A DNA stretch of 64,000 nucleotides, from positions 267,655-331,654 of the forward strand of contig NZ_CBCPHV010000004.1 of the NCBI RefSeq assembly GCF_965118635.1, written 5' to 3'. The DNA is from Empedobacter brevis_A. Lineage in GTDB: Bacteria > Bacteroidota > Bacteroidia > Flavobacteriales > Weeksellaceae. The notes under the pieces were generated by a model. That model saw nothing but the letters and a program-made list of their open reading frames with translations, ran no database searches and was not told the origin of the DNA. Position numbers and translations under genes: made by a program. Shown in pieces: positions 8,467 to 18,386 of the stretch (position 1 is the stretch's first letter; each line of letters starts with the position of its first letter).

Positions 8467-8885
8467 AGAGGCTTAGCGAGGAGATATTTCTTATAAAATC
8501 AATCAATAGTAATAACTCTTATAAACCTCATCAATGCTTGAATAATTAGAAAGGTGTAATCTGTTCTTTATTGATTAAGATTAATCTTTTTAGATAGTTT
8601 ATTAACAAAAGAAACGCATTAATCAAATCGTATGAAGAAATTAGGTTATCAACAACTTGTTAATAACCTTTAATCAATTACTACGTAGCTTTCTTCGTTC
8701 TGTTCATTAGTTCATAATAGGGGAATACGTTCTAGATAAATCAACAATCATGTCTAGCCTAAATAATCCATTCGTGATAAGATTGAATAATAAAGGACAA
8801 TGTAGTACAGAGAAAATGTTGATCTATATAAAAAGTGGTTATTGGTTAAGTAATCGATCAACTTTTATCCTTACAAAATAAATTG

Positions 8886-8893
8886 TAATTTTG
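8886..8893 (+). promoter_or_regulatory. -7 box of ruvA-sprA promoter
   Basis: TAATTTTG matches TAnnTTTG, 40 nt before the ruvA ATG. TTTT rather than TTTG stands at the -33 position (8863-8866). Confidence 0.5.
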
Positions 8894-8933
8894 GCGTTAT
8901 CACTATATGTAGCTTAACTAAATAAACGTCAAA

Positions 8934-9515
8934 ATGATAACACAATTAAGAGGAAAATTAATCGAGATTTACCCAACAAATGCTGTAATAGACTGCAATG
9001 GGATGGGATATTGGGTAAATATTTCACTAAACACGTATTCTACTTTGGAACACGAAGAGTTGGTTACAATCTTTACTCATTTAATTGTTCGCGAAGATGC
9101 TCATATACTTTATGGATTTGCAACGAAATTAGAACGCGAAATTTTTCAGAAATTAATTAGTGTTAACGGTGTCGGACCAGCTTCTGGAATGATGATTATT
9201 TCGACACTTTCTTCCAAAGAAATCGCAACTGCAATAGCAACAGAAGATGCCAAACTGTTGCAAAGCGTAAAAGGAATTGGAGCAAAAACGGCTCAAAGAA
9301 TCATTATTGATTTGAAAGATAAGTTGGATCAAAACTTAATATTAGACGTTAATTCTACTTCGGTTAAAAATAAATCTAAGAATGAAGCGTTATCTGCTTT
9401 AGAAGTTTTAGGAATTCCTAAAAAATCTGCAGAAAAAATCATGGACAAAATCTTACAAGATCAGCCAGAGGCAGATGTGGAATTCTTAGTAAAAGAAACC
9501 TTGAAGAAAATTTAA
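8934..9515 (+). CDS. ruvA: Holliday junction branch migration protein RuvA
   Basis: Binds Holliday junctions as a tetramer and recruits the RuvB helicase. The 193 residues show the family layout: N-terminal OB-fold starting MITQLRGKLIEIYP, a helix-hairpin-helix region with G-V-G-P-A-S-G and K-G-I-G-A-K-T-A-Q-R-I, and a C-terminal three-helix domain that contacts RuvB. Length is normal. The stop overlaps the sprA start by one base, so the two are cotranscribed and probably coupled. The ruvA-sprA pair is a familiar arrangement in Flavobacteriia. Confidence 0.95.
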   Translation: MITQLRGKLIEIYPTNAVIDCNGMGYWVNISLNTYSTLEHEELVTIFTHLIVREDAHILYGFATKLEREIFQKLISVNGVGPASGMMIISTLSSKEIATAIATEDAKLLQSVKGIGAKTAQRIIIDLKDKLDQNLILDVNSTSVKNKSKNEALSALEVLGIPKKSAEKIMDKILQDQPEADVEFLVKETLKKI

Positions 9516-12500
9516 TGAAGATTCATAACGAACCAAAAACTATTCGTAAAGGCTCTACTATAGCAGCTTTGTGTTTTCTTTTTGCAATGGGTACGGCGAG
9601 CGATGTTATGGCTCAAGAAAGCGATACGCTTAAGTTTCCTATCCGAGACCAAAAAGGTGGATTGTTTTTAGATAATCAAATAAAATACGATGTACAATAT
9701 GATGCGATAAAGCGTCAGTATATTCTATATCCTCAAATTGGAACGAGTTTAGTTTCCGAACCGATTTATTTGACTCGTCAAGAATACTTGACATTGGTTC
9801 AGAATCAAGACATGAAAAATTATTTTCGTGTAAAATCTCAAACCAACGATCAGTTTTACCGCGAACAACGTTTTGGAGATAAAGAAGGCAAGAAAGAAGG
9901 AAATATTTTACCTAGTTTTAAGATAAAGTCTAAAGCTTTCGAATCGATATTTGGAGGTTCAGAAATCTCATTAATTCCGCAAGGTTATGCAAATTTAGAC
10001 TTAGGTGTTTTCTTGCAAAAGATAGATAACCCAATGTTGTTGCCTCAGAACCGTCAAACGCTTACAATGGATATTAACCAACGTATGCAATTGAGTATTC
10101 TGGGGAAAGTGGGAGAAAATCTTCAAATGAAGGTAAACTACGATACGCAAGCTGGTTTCGGTTTCGAAAATCAAATGAAACTTCAATGGAGAAAAGCATT
10201 AGGAACTAAACTTGATCCATTTGGAGGAGAAGATGATATCCTACAAAATGTCGAAGTTGGTAATATTTCCATGCCATTAAGTACTTCATTAATTACCGGA
10301 GCACAATCTCTTTTTGGAGTTCGTACTGATCTTAAATTTGGTCGTACAAATGTATCGGCTGTCTTTTCAGAACAACGTTCAGAATCAAAAAACATTGTCG
10401 TGCAAGGTGGTGGTGTGATGACTGATTTTAAAGTTGCTGCCGAAAAATATGAATACAACAGACACTTTTTCTTAGGTCAATTTTTTAGAAACAATTACGA
10501 TAAAGCATTAGCAAACTATCCTGCAATCAATAGCAAGATTAAAATCAGTAATATTGAAGTTTGGAAAATAGATAAATCGGGAGGTAATCAACAAAACCGC
10601 CGTGCTATTATTGCTTTACGAGATATTGCAGAAGGTGGCACAGAACCGCAAAATAGTAGCAATCCGTTGTTTGATAATATTCTTGATAAAAAATTCGAGA
10701 AGATTAGTGATGCTAGAAGTTATTTGACTGGACATTCTTTTAATGGAGAACAATTTCAGGATGGAGAAAACTTTATCGTGAACGAAAATGTTAGAAAACT
10801 AGATGCTTCTGAGTTTACTTTTTATCCAAACTTAGGGTATATTTCCTTGAATACTCCTTTGGTTGATGGTGAAGATTTATTAGCAGTATCGTTCCAATAT
10901 TCATTAAGCTCTGATCCTACAAAATTGTACAAAGTGGGACAGATGTCAAATGAGACAGATAAGCCAATTATTGCAAAATTAATTAAACCAAATTCTGCTG
11001 TAAATGTGGCTTCGCCAATGTGGGATTTGATGATGAAAAATATTTACTCGTTAAATGCTTATGGTGTTTCGAGTGAAGATTTCTTAATGAATATTAATTT
11101 TAAGGATAATGGAGAACAATCTTCAGGTAAATTAAATTATCTACCAAATTCAGCTGTTTCAGAACAATCATTAATTCAAGTTCTGAACATGGATAGATTA
11201 AACTCGAATGGACAATTGCAACAAAATCCAGATGGAAGTAAAGGAGATGGTTTATTCGATTTTGAACCAGGATTAACAATAGATACAGAAAGAGGAAATA
11301 TTATTTTTACATCTGTTGAACCATTTGGTAAATATTTGAGTGATAAATTAAAAGGGCAAAACGAAGAATATGTTTTTAATCAAATTTATCGTCAATTACC
11401 AAACACTCTTCCTGGTGAAAAATTAGCCAATCGTTATACATTAGAAGGTCGTTACAAAGGAACTGTTACAGATGGTATTCCGTTAGGAGCTTTCAATGTG
11501 CCACAAGGTTCTGTTAAAGTAACTTCTGGTGGAGCAACCTTGACAGAAGGGATAGATTATACAGTAGATTATCAGTTGGGTCGTGTAAAAATTATCAATG
11601 AACAATTGAAAAATTCTGGAGCACCAATTAATGTTTCATTAGAAAATCAATCAACTTTTAATTTACAGAAAAAACGTTTCATGGGAATTAATGTTGAACA
11701 TAAGTTTAATGATAAATTTATGTTAGGTGGTACATTAATTAATTACCAAGAACGCCCAGTTACACAAAAAACACAATATGGCTCAGAACCTGTGAACAAC
11801 ACAATTTTTGGACTTAATACACAATATAATTCAGAAGCTGAATGGTTAACTCGTTTAACAAATAAAATTCCAGGAATCAAAACAGACCAAATGTCGAACA
11901 TTAGTGTTCAGGCAGAAGCTGCTTATTTGATGCCAGGAATGAACAAAGTTACAGGTGGTTATTCTTATATAGACGATTTTGAAGATGCTCAATCTCGTAT
12001 CAGTTTATTAGACGCTGGTTCTTGGAAATTTGGTTCAACACCAGGGAAACCAGCTGGATATTCAGCATCTGCATATCACCCGTTTTTTCCTAATGGAATG
12101 AAAAATAACGATTTATCATTCAATAATGGACGTCGTATGTTATCGTGGTATTCGATAGACCCACGTTTCTATGGGCTTGGAGGAAGTTCACCTTTGACAG
12201 ATCAACAAATGTCAACGCATATGGCACGTCGTATTAAGTTGAAAGAACTTTTTGATCAACGTGATGTGATGGCAGGAACCAATTCGTATATCAGTACATT
12301 AGATATGACGTTCTATCCACAAGAAAGAGGTCCTTATAATGTTAATCCAAATGCAACCGATACGAAGAATTGGGGAGCAATGATGCGCCCAATTTCTGTT
12401 TCAAATTTCAAAGATTCTAATGTTGAATACATCGAATTTTGGATGATGGATCCTTATGCAGATGGAAAAGGAGGTGAAGGTGAATTGTTGGTACATTTAG

Positions 12501-15500
12501 GAAATGTTTCGGAAGACGTTTTGAAAGATGGTGAAATGATGTACGAAAATGGATTGCCACATTCTAATAATGGAATTCAAGTCGTTGAATCAAAATGGGG
12601 TAAAACGCCACAACTAAATCCAATTTTGTATGCTTTTGATACAGATGGAGCAGCCCGAAAACAACAAGATTTAGGATATAATGGATTGACGGATGCTGAA
12701 GAGGCTCAACTTTATGGGATTACAAGTAATAATTTGGTAACAGGAGAACTGGATCCAGCTAACGATAACTATTTATTCTTTTTAGATGATCGTTTTAGAG
12801 GAGCTTCAATCGGAAATACAGTGCAAGATCGTTACCGTTATTTTAGAAATACGCAAGGAAACAATTCAACTGACAATCCGTTACATGCAGCATCTTTAAC
12901 ACCAGATACGGAAGATATTAATGGTGATTTCAATTTAGATCAGACAGAGAATTACAATCAATATACATTAAAGATTAATCGTCAAACTCTAGAAGATCCT
13001 AACAATAAATTTATTGTCGCAAGAAAAACAGTTCAAGGCGAATTTCCTGATAAAACCAAACATGATGTAAAGTGGTATCAAGTTCGTATTCCTGTTGATA
13101 ACTTCGATTTAGACCTTGATGGAGATGGAATAGAGGAGCTAAATAATGATGTTTCCATTGCGCAAGCGGAGAGTGTATTAACTTCTGCTCGTTTTATGCG
13201 TATGGTGATGCGCGGTTTTGAAGAAGAAACAACTATTCGTTTCGGAACATTTGATTTGGTTCGTTCAGAATGGCGTCGTTATACTAAAAATATCTACCCT
13301 ACAATGGGTGGAAATGAACAAGAAGGAGTAAATGTAGATAAAAACATTGACGATTTAGAAATAGGTGAGGTAAGTATTGAGCGAAATGGTACTGACCGTC
13401 CTCGCTATATGATTCCTCCTGGGGTTTATCGAGAACAAACACAAGGAACAACAGGATATCAATCTCAAAACGAAGCTTCGATGACTTTGAAGGCAAAGTT
13501 TAAACCAGGAAGTACGTCAAAAGCTATTTTCAAGAATACAAATTTAGATTTGCGTCGATACAAAAAATTACAAATGTTTGTATCTGCTCAAAACTTATTA
13601 GATAGAGCCTCAAATGCCGTTGATGATGGAACAAAATTATTTATACGTGTAGGTAGTGATTATACAGATAATTACTATGAATACGAGATGCCATTGAAAT
13701 ATACACCAGAAAGTTCTGCAACAGAAAGTACAGTTTGGCCAGATGAAAACTTTATTGATCTGAGTACAGATTTATTTACAGATGCAAAAAAACAAAGGGA
13801 TTCTGATGGTTTTAGTACATTACAACGTTTCAATTATGCATTCGATCAGGAGAATCCAAATAAAACGGTTTATGTAAAAGGTCGTCCTACATTAGGTAAT
13901 GTATCTTCGATTATGATTGGAGTTCGTAACACTTCAGGACCATCTAATAAAGAGGTTTTACTTTGGGTGAATGAACTTCGTTTAAGTGAAGTTGATAACA
14001 AAGGAGGATATGCAGCTTCCGCTAATTTACAGTTCAATTTAGGAGATTTTGCAAACGTTCAACTTTCGGGAAGTAAAAGTTCTGTTGGTTTCGGAGCGAT
14101 AGATCAAGGACCAGCGAGTCGTAATCAAGACGAATCATTCCAATATGCATTGAATGTTCAATTGAAATTAGACAAATTTTTACCAGAAAAATGGGGAATG
14201 GAAATTCCGTTCGATTTTACAATTCAAGAAAGTTTTGTCGATCCGAAATATAATCCATTAGACAACGATATTATTTTTGATGAAGCTCCTAATAAAGCAG
14301 AATTAGAAAAAGTTGTTCGTACATATACACAATTTAAAAGTTTTGCTTTTAATAATATTAGAAAAGTTAGATCAACAAAGAATAATAAACCTGCTCGATT
14401 CTATGATCCGTCTAACTTCTCGGTATCGATGATGTATTCGGACAATTATTACCGCGATATTTACACACAATATAATATTAATCAGCAGTTAAGAGCATCG
14501 ATTAATTATAATTATGGTTTTAGAGGGAAATCGTACGAGCCATTCAAAAATTGGCGAACAGTTCAACCAAAAGAAGAATCAGGGAAATATTTACAATTTA
14601 TTCGTGAATTTAATATTAATCCTTTGCCAACTCGTTTCTCTTTCCGTACAGAAATTGCGCGTACATATAGCGAAAGACAATATCGTGACATTAGCCAATA
14701 TTTAGGTGGAGGAAGTTCTTCGAGTTTTATACGCCCAACTTATAGTAACAATTTCTTGTTCAATTGGCAATATAATTTAGGTTTTGATTTGACAAAATCG
14801 TTGCGCTTAGATTTAACATCTTCAACAATGACATTGAATGATGGAACCAATTTCCAGCGAGCAGATCAAGATATGATTTGGCAAAATATGTTTACAATTG
14901 GACGTCCAGTTCAGTACGATCAGCAGTTTCAGGTAAATTATAAATTACCTTTAAAATTCTTCCCTTATCTAAATTGGATGAATGTTGAGGTTGGTTACAC
15001 AGCAAACTATAATTGGGTTGCGACTTCTACAGCTTACAGAAATTTTGAGGTAGATGGAAGACCTGTTAATTTAGGAAATGGTACAGCTCAAAATTCGAAT
15101 TCGATCAACTTGATGGGAGACTTAGATTTTACGAGATTCTATCCAGAATTTAAAGGATATAAACGTTTCGATTCTATCCTAAAAGGTCGTCGTGCAGAAA
15201 TCGATTCATTGAATACTGCTTACACCAATTTATTTGCTAAAAAGCGTCGTACAAATAAAAAATCTGCGTATAAATTCAAACATAAATTTACAGCGAAAGA
15301 TTATGGATGGATGGTTTTATCATCTTTAAAACGAGCAAATTTTACTTATAATCAGCGAAATGGAGCTGTAATTCCAGGATTATTATACGAGCCAGGTTTC
15401 TTTGGTGTTGATGGTAAAAATGGACCAAGTTTAGGATTTATTTACGGAACACAATTCGATATTAAACGACAGTTAGTTGAAAGAGGATTAATTGTTTCTG

Positions 15501-16699
15501 ATGAATTGATGACAGATGCTTATCAAATTACGAAAGGAAGTGATTTCAATGCAACTGCTTTAATAGAGCCGATTCCAGATTTACGAATTGACTTGAATGC
15601 GAAACGTATGAAAGATCGTCGTATTTATCATTCAGGATTCAATTTAGCAGTCGAAAATCCATACATAGATGAATTAACAAATCTTAATATTTCCACAGTT
15701 AATATTAAAACAGCTTTCAAAAATGGAGATGCAATTTTTGATCAATTCTTAGCTAATACGAAAACAATTTCTGGTCGTTTAGCACAGAAAAGAGGAGTTG
15801 GAGAAAAAGATAATTTAGATTATTATAAAGGTTTTAATGCAAGAAGTTCAGATGTGCTTTTACCAGCATTTTTATCTGCAGTACAAGGAAAAGATGCAGG
15901 TTCATCTAAATTAGGATACAACCGTTCGATTCCTGTTCCGAATTGGCGCGTTACATACACAGGCTTGAAATCGATTCCAATTATCAACAAATATTTTGAT
16001 AATGTAGAAGTTTCAAGTGCTTATAATTCTACGTACACCACGACAGGAGTTCAGTCTAATCCGAATTTTATGCTAGATTCAGGGATTTTGGCTGGCGGAC
16101 AGGTAACAGGGAAAGACGAAAATGGCAACTTTTATACTCAGAATTTATATGGAGCTGTGACGATGATAGAATCTTTTTCACCATTATTAGGAATAGATTT
16201 AACATTCCGTAATAGTATGCAGTTTCGTGCTCAATATAATAGAGATCGTTTATTGTCATTAAGCACAACAAATTACACGTATACAGAAGATTATGGAACT
16301 GAATATATTTTAGGATTTGGATATATTTTCAAAGACTTTAAAATGAAAATTCGTTACCAAGGAAATCAGAAAACCGTAAAAGGAGATTTGAATATCCGTG
16401 GAGATTTCTCTTTAAGAGATAATCAAACAACAATTCGAAAAGTTATTTATGAATATGAGCCAAGAGATTCAAATAATCCAGAATCTGATCCTAAATTAAC
16501 AGGTATTAAAGGAGATTCACAAATAACAGGTGGACAGCGAATTATGACATTTAAGTTGACGGCAGATTATAACGTAAGTAAGAATCTAAACTTGAGATTT
16601 TATTGGGATCAGATGATGAGTAAATATAAAATTTCAACAGCTTTTCCAATTTCTCAAATTCGTGCCGGATTTAGTGCTACCTTTACATTCGGAAATTAA
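9515..16699 (+). CDS. sprA: Type IX secretion system outer-membrane translocon SprA (Sov)
   Basis: A 2394-residue outer-membrane protein with an N-terminal signal peptide (cleavage near Met-Ala-Gln, residues 32-34). SprA forms the very large single-chain beta barrel through which T9SS cargo with C-terminal sorting domains leaves the cell. The sequence is rich in alternating barrel strands with polar loops and ends in an aromatic-rich strand finishing T-F-T-F-G-N. Length is typical of the family (about 2,300-2,500). It overlaps ruvA by one base and is followed 21 nt later by gcvH. The frame is intact. Gliding-related gldB and gldC lie about 1.7 kb downstream. Confidence 0.96.
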   Translation: MKIHNEPKTIRKGSTIAALCFLFAMGTASDVMAQESDTLKFPIRDQKGGLFLDNQIKYDVQYDAIKRQYILYPQIGTSLVSEPIYLTRQEYLTLVQNQDMKNYFRVKSQTNDQFYREQRFGDKEGKKEGNILPSFKIKSKAFESIFGGSEISLIPQGYANLDLGVFLQKIDNPMLLPQNRQTLTMDINQRMQLSILGKVGENLQMKVNYDTQAGFGFENQMKLQWRKALGTKLDPFGGEDDILQNVEVGNISMPLSTSLITGAQSLFGVRTDLKFGRTNVSAVFSEQRSESKNIVVQGGGVMTDFKVAAEKYEYNRHFFLGQFFRNNYDKALANYPAINSKIKISNIEVWKIDKSGGNQQNRRAIIALRDIAEGGTEPQNSSNPLFDNILDKKFEKISDARSYLTGHSFNGEQFQDGENFIVNENVRKLDASEFTFYPNLGYISLNTPLVDGEDLLAVSFQYSLSSDPTKLYKVGQMSNETDKPIIAKLIKPNSAVNVASPMWDLMMKNIYSLNAYGVSSEDFLMNINFKDNGEQSSGKLNYLPNSAVSEQSLIQVLNMDRLNSNGQLQQNPDGSKGDGLFDFEPGLTIDTERGNIIFTSVEPFGKYLSDKLKGQNEEYVFNQIYRQLPNTLPGEKLANRYTLEGRYKGTVTDGIPLGAFNVPQGSVKVTSGGATLTEGIDYTVDYQLGRVKIINEQLKNSGAPINVSLENQSTFNLQKKRFMGINVEHKFNDKFMLGGTLINYQERPVTQKTQYGSEPVNNTIFGLNTQYNSEAEWLTRLTNKIPGIKTDQMSNISVQAEAAYLMPGMNKVTGGYSYIDDFEDAQSRISLLDAGSWKFGSTPGKPAGYSASAYHPFFPNGMKNNDLSFNNGRRMLSWYSIDPRFYGLGGSSPLTDQQMSTHMARRIKLKELFDQRDVMAGTNSYISTLDMTFYPQERGPYNVNPNATDTKNWGAMMRPISVSNFKDSNVEYIEFWMMDPYADGKGGEGELLVHLGNVSEDVLKDGEMMYENGLPHSNNGIQVVESKWGKTPQLNPILYAFDTDGAARKQQDLGYNGLTDAEEAQLYGITSNNLVTGELDPANDNYLFFLDDRFRGASIGNTVQDRYRYFRNTQGNNSTDNPLHAASLTPDTEDINGDFNLDQTENYNQYTLKINRQTLEDPNNKFIVARKTVQGEFPDKTKHDVKWYQVRIPVDNFDLDLDGDGIEELNNDVSIAQAESVLTSARFMRMVMRGFEEETTIRFGTFDLVRSEWRRYTKNIYPTMGGNEQEGVNVDKNIDDLEIGEVSIERNGTDRPRYMIPPGVYREQTQGTTGYQSQNEASMTLKAKFKPGSTSKAIFKNTNLDLRRYKKLQMFVSAQNLLDRASNAVDDGTKLFIRVGSDYTDNYYEYEMPLKYTPESSATESTVWPDENFIDLSTDLFTDAKKQRDSDGFSTLQRFNYAFDQENPNKTVYVKGRPTLGNVSSIMIGVRNTSGPSNKEVLLWVNELRLSEVDNKGGYAASANLQFNLGDFANVQLSGSKSSVGFGAIDQGPASRNQDESFQYALNVQLKLDKFLPEKWGMEIPFDFTIQESFVDPKYNPLDNDIIFDEAPNKAELEKVVRTYTQFKSFAFNNIRKVRSTKNNKPARFYDPSNFSVSMMYSDNYYRDIYTQYNINQQLRASINYNYGFRGKSYEPFKNWRTVQPKEESGKYLQFIREFNINPLPTRFSFRTEIARTYSERQYRDISQYLGGGSSSSFIRPTYSNNFLFNWQYNLGFDLTKSLRLDLTSSTMTLNDGTNFQRADQDMIWQNMFTIGRPVQYDQQFQVNYKLPLKFFPYLNWMNVEVGYTANYNWVATSTAYRNFEVDGRPVNLGNGTAQNSNSINLMGDLDFTRFYPEFKGYKRFDSILKGRRAEIDSLNTAYTNLFAKKRRTNKKSAYKFKHKFTAKDYGWMVLSSLKRANFTYNQRNGAVIPGLLYEPGFFGVDGKNGPSLGFIYGTQFDIKRQLVERGLIVSDELMTDAYQITKGSDFNATALIEPIPDLRIDLNAKRMKDRRIYHSGFNLAVENPYIDELTNLNISTVNIKTAFKNGDAIFDQFLANTKTISGRLAQKRGVGEKDNLDYYKGFNARSSDVLLPAFLSAVQGKDAGSSKLGYNRSIPVPNWRVTYTGLKSIPIINKYFDNVEVSSAYNSTYTTTGVQSNPNFMLDSGILAGGQVTGKDENGNFYTQNLYGAVTMIESFSPLLGIDLTFRNSMQFRAQYNRDRLLSLSTTNYTYTEDYGTEYILGFGYIFKDFKMKIRYQGNQKTVKGDLNIRGDFSLRDNQTTIRKVIYEYEPRDSNNPESDPKLTGIKGDSQITGGQRIMTFKLTADYNVSKNLNLRFYWDQMMSKYKISTAFPISQIRAGFSATFTFGN

Positions 16700-16720
16700 T
16701 AAACATTAAAAACAAACATT

Positions 16721-17101
16721 ATGAGCATTCCAAACAATTTAAAGTACAGTAAAGATCACGAATGGATCTCTGTAGAAGGAGACGTAGCAACAATTGGTAT
16801 TACAGCTTTCGCACAAGGAGAGTTAGGAGATATCGTTTATGTTGATGTTGAAACTGAAGGAGAATCATTAGGTCAAGAAGAAGTATTTGGAACAGTTGAA
16901 GCAGTAAAAACAGTTTCTGATTTATTTATGCCAATCAGTGGTGAAGTAACAGAATTTAATACTGAATTAGAAGGTGAACCAGAATTAATCAATACAGATC
17001 CTTATGGAAAAGGATGGATTATTAAAATTAAAGTAGAAGATGCATCTCAATTAGATTCTTTATTAGATGCAGCAGCTTACGCAGAATTGATCGGTGCATA
17101 A
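16721..17101 (+). CDS. gcvH: Glycine cleavage system H protein
   Basis: Lipoyl carrier protein of the glycine cleavage complex, shuttling the aminomethyl group between the P, T and L proteins. The 126 residues are the standard length. Lys63 in the V-E-A-V-K-T motif is the lipoylation site, and the N-terminal Y-S-K-D-H-E-W-I is typical. It follows sprA by 21 nt with no visible terminator or promoter, so it is probably read from the ruvA-sprA transcript. gcvT and gcvP are not in this window. Confidence 0.96.
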   Translation: MSIPNNLKYSKDHEWISVEGDVATIGITAFAQGELGDIVYVDVETEGESLGQEEVFGTVEAVKTVSDLFMPISGEVTEFNTELEGEPELINTDPYGKGWIIKIKVEDASQLDSLLDAAAYAELIGA

Positions 17102-17474
17102 GACAAAAAAAATAATATTCTTTGCATATGTAGCATTTGTGTTTTATCTGACACTGCTTCCACAAGAGAATTTTTCGAAATTAAGTACAATCAAAGAATT
17201 AGAAATCTTTTTGAAGATAGATAATTTAGATAAAATTGTACATTGTGGAATGTTTGGGATGATGACAATTTTGTTATTTATCACGTACAAAATAACAAAT
17301 CTACGTTTGATGATTATTCCGTTTCTGATAAGTTTCCTCATCGAAATTTTACAAGGCGTTTTAACATCACTTCATCGTAGTTTTGATTTTGTCGATTTAA
17401 TGGCAAATTTATCAGGAATCGCCCTTGCATATATTGCAATAATCTATTATTCACAACATAAAAAAACTCAGTAG
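17094..17474 (+). CDS. VanZ-like family membrane protein
   Basis: A 126-residue protein with about four membrane helices. The D-K-I-V-H segment, the E-I-L-Q-G motif and R-S-F-D-F-V-D-L-M-A-N-L-S-G are the hallmarks of the VanZ-like family, whose molecular function is poorly known. The best start is GTG at 17094, overlapping the gcvH end by 8 nt; no ATG occurs before the conserved region. It ends inside a perfect bidirectional terminator. The ruvA-sprA-gcvH-vanZ order is a recurring flavobacterial neighbourhood. Confidence 0.85.
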   Translation: MHKTKKIIFFAYVAFVFYLTLLPQENFSKLSTIKELEIFLKIDNLDKIVHCGMFGMMTILLFITYKITNLRLMIIPFLISFLIEILQGVLTSLHRSFDFVDLMANLSGIALAYIAIIYYSQHKKTQ

Positions 17475-17490
17475 TACTACTGAGTTTTTT
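17461..17490. terminator. Bidirectional terminator between vanZ-like gene and nadE
   Basis: A perfect 30-nt palindrome whose arms begin with AAAAAACTCAG and end with CTGAGTTTTTT. It serves converging genes, and the vanZ-like stop codon lies inside the stem. Confidence 0.9.
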
Positions 17491-17493
17491 GTT

Positions 17494-18288
17494 TTATTTC
17501 ATAAATTCTTTTGGGATTTCACAAACCGGAATCGGGACCATTTTATGTTGATTAATACGATTCAATCTTGCATAAATTTCGAAAACCTCTTTTTCTCTTC
17601 CTTCAAATTCATCCGAAGTATGTCCAGCTTCTTTCGCTTTCATAGCCCATTCCAATTCATCGTAATTAGCGCCTAATTGATCTTCATCCGAACGATCATC
17701 ACCAAATAAACCATCAGTTGGTTTTGCTTTTTGAATATCGGTATTAATGCCTAAAAATTCGGCAATTTTATATACTTCCGATTTCATCAAATCAGCAATT
17801 GGACTAAGATCTACTCCGCCATCTCCATATTTTGTATAAAAACCAACACCAAAATCTTCCACTTTATTTCCTGTTCCTGCAACCAAATAATTGTGCAAAC
17901 CAGCAAAATAATACAACGTTGTCATTCGCAAACGCGAACGAGTATTCGCCAAAGCTAAATTAACTTTATCTGTTGTTTCTGTTTCTGGTAAGGCCGAAAT
18001 CATAGCATCAAAAGTTGAGGTTAAATCAATTTCTATCGAATCTATTGGCGAAGAAAAATTATTTTTTAACCATTCGATATGACGTTTTGCTCGATCTGCT
18101 TGATTTTTTTCTTGATGAATTGGCATTTCCAAATTAAGCAATGGATAACCTGTCATTGCACAAAGAGTAGAAGTTACAGCAGAATCTATTCCTCCCGAAA
18201 TTCCAATCACAAATCCTTTTTGATGAGCTGTTTCTAAATAATCTTTTAACCAAGAAACAATATATTTTACAACTTTTTCAGTTTGCAT
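17494..18288 (-). CDS. nadE: NAD(+) synthase, single-domain
   Basis: Makes NAD+ from deamido-NAD+ and ATP. The 264 residues contain only the synthetase domain, with the ATP-pyrophosphatase P-loop S-G-G-I-D-S at residues 31-36. There is no N-terminal glutaminase domain, so it should use ammonia directly. The motif pair K-V-E-D-F-G-V-G-F-Y-T-K-Y-G-D-G-G-V-D-L-S is typical. It converges on the vanZ-like gene across a shared terminator and diverges from gldB. Confidence 0.94.
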   Translation of the reverse strand: MQTEKVVKYIVSWLKDYLETAHQKGFVIGISGGIDSAVTSTLCAMTGYPLLNLEMPIHQEKNQADRAKRHIEWLKNNFSSPIDSIEIDLTSTFDAMISALPETETTDKVNLALANTRSRLRMTTLYYFAGLHNYLVAGTGNKVEDFGVGFYTKYGDGGVDLSPIADLMKSEVYKIAEFLGINTDIQKAKPTDGLFGDDRSDEDQLGANYDELEWAMKAKEAGHTSDEFEGREKEVFEIYARLNRINQHKMVPIPVCEIPKEFMK

Positions 18289-18305
18289 AGTTTTTTAATT
18301 TATTT

Positions 18306-18313
18306 CAAATATA
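18306..18313 (-). promoter_or_regulatory. -7 box of nadE promoter
   Basis: On the minus strand this reads TATATTTG, matching TAnnTTTG, 17 nt before the nadE start codon. Confidence 0.5.
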
Positions 18314-18359
18314 GCATTATGAAAAAAATTAAGGTTTAAAAATCTACAGATTATTTTAC

Positions 18360-18367
18360 TATTTTTG
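18360..18367 (+). promoter_or_regulatory. -7 box of gldB-gldC promoter
   Basis: TATTTTTG matches TAnnTTTG, 19 nt before the gldB ATG; TTT rather than TTG occupies the -33 position. Confidence 0.45.
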
Positions 18368-18386
18368 TTAGCTAAATAACTAAACA

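Larger units (their letters stand above)
8191..8933. other. 743-bp gene-free region between the cco cluster and ruvA
   Basis: No convincing coding sequence on either strand. The left half holds a GC-rich 22-bp dyad-repeat array (8345-8466). The middle holds an imperfect 13-bp inverted repeat at about 8644-8670. The right end holds the ruvA promoter box. A 43-codon frame at 8750-8881 has no recognisable features. Confidence 0.7.

Noticed and set aside
8285..8506. 73-codon minus-strand frame across the repeat array
   Set aside because: It exists because GC-rich repeats lack stop codons; the translated sequence merely reflects the repeat.
8598..8670. Replication origin with DnaA boxes
   Set aside because: TTATTAACA and TTATCAACA resemble DnaA boxes, but each differs from TTATNCACA at a key base. 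Gene direction does not switch here, and no origin-linked gene is adjacent. A genome-wide GC skew plot would decide.
8750..8881. 43-codon open frame before ruvA
   Set aside because: No signal peptide, motif or promoter at a sensible distance, and it overlaps the ruvA promoter region. Codon use looks random.
14514..14705. Overlapping frames inside sprA, infB, hutU and glyA on either strand
   Set aside because: They are shadow frames within strongly conserved genes, with no start context or family resemblance of their own.
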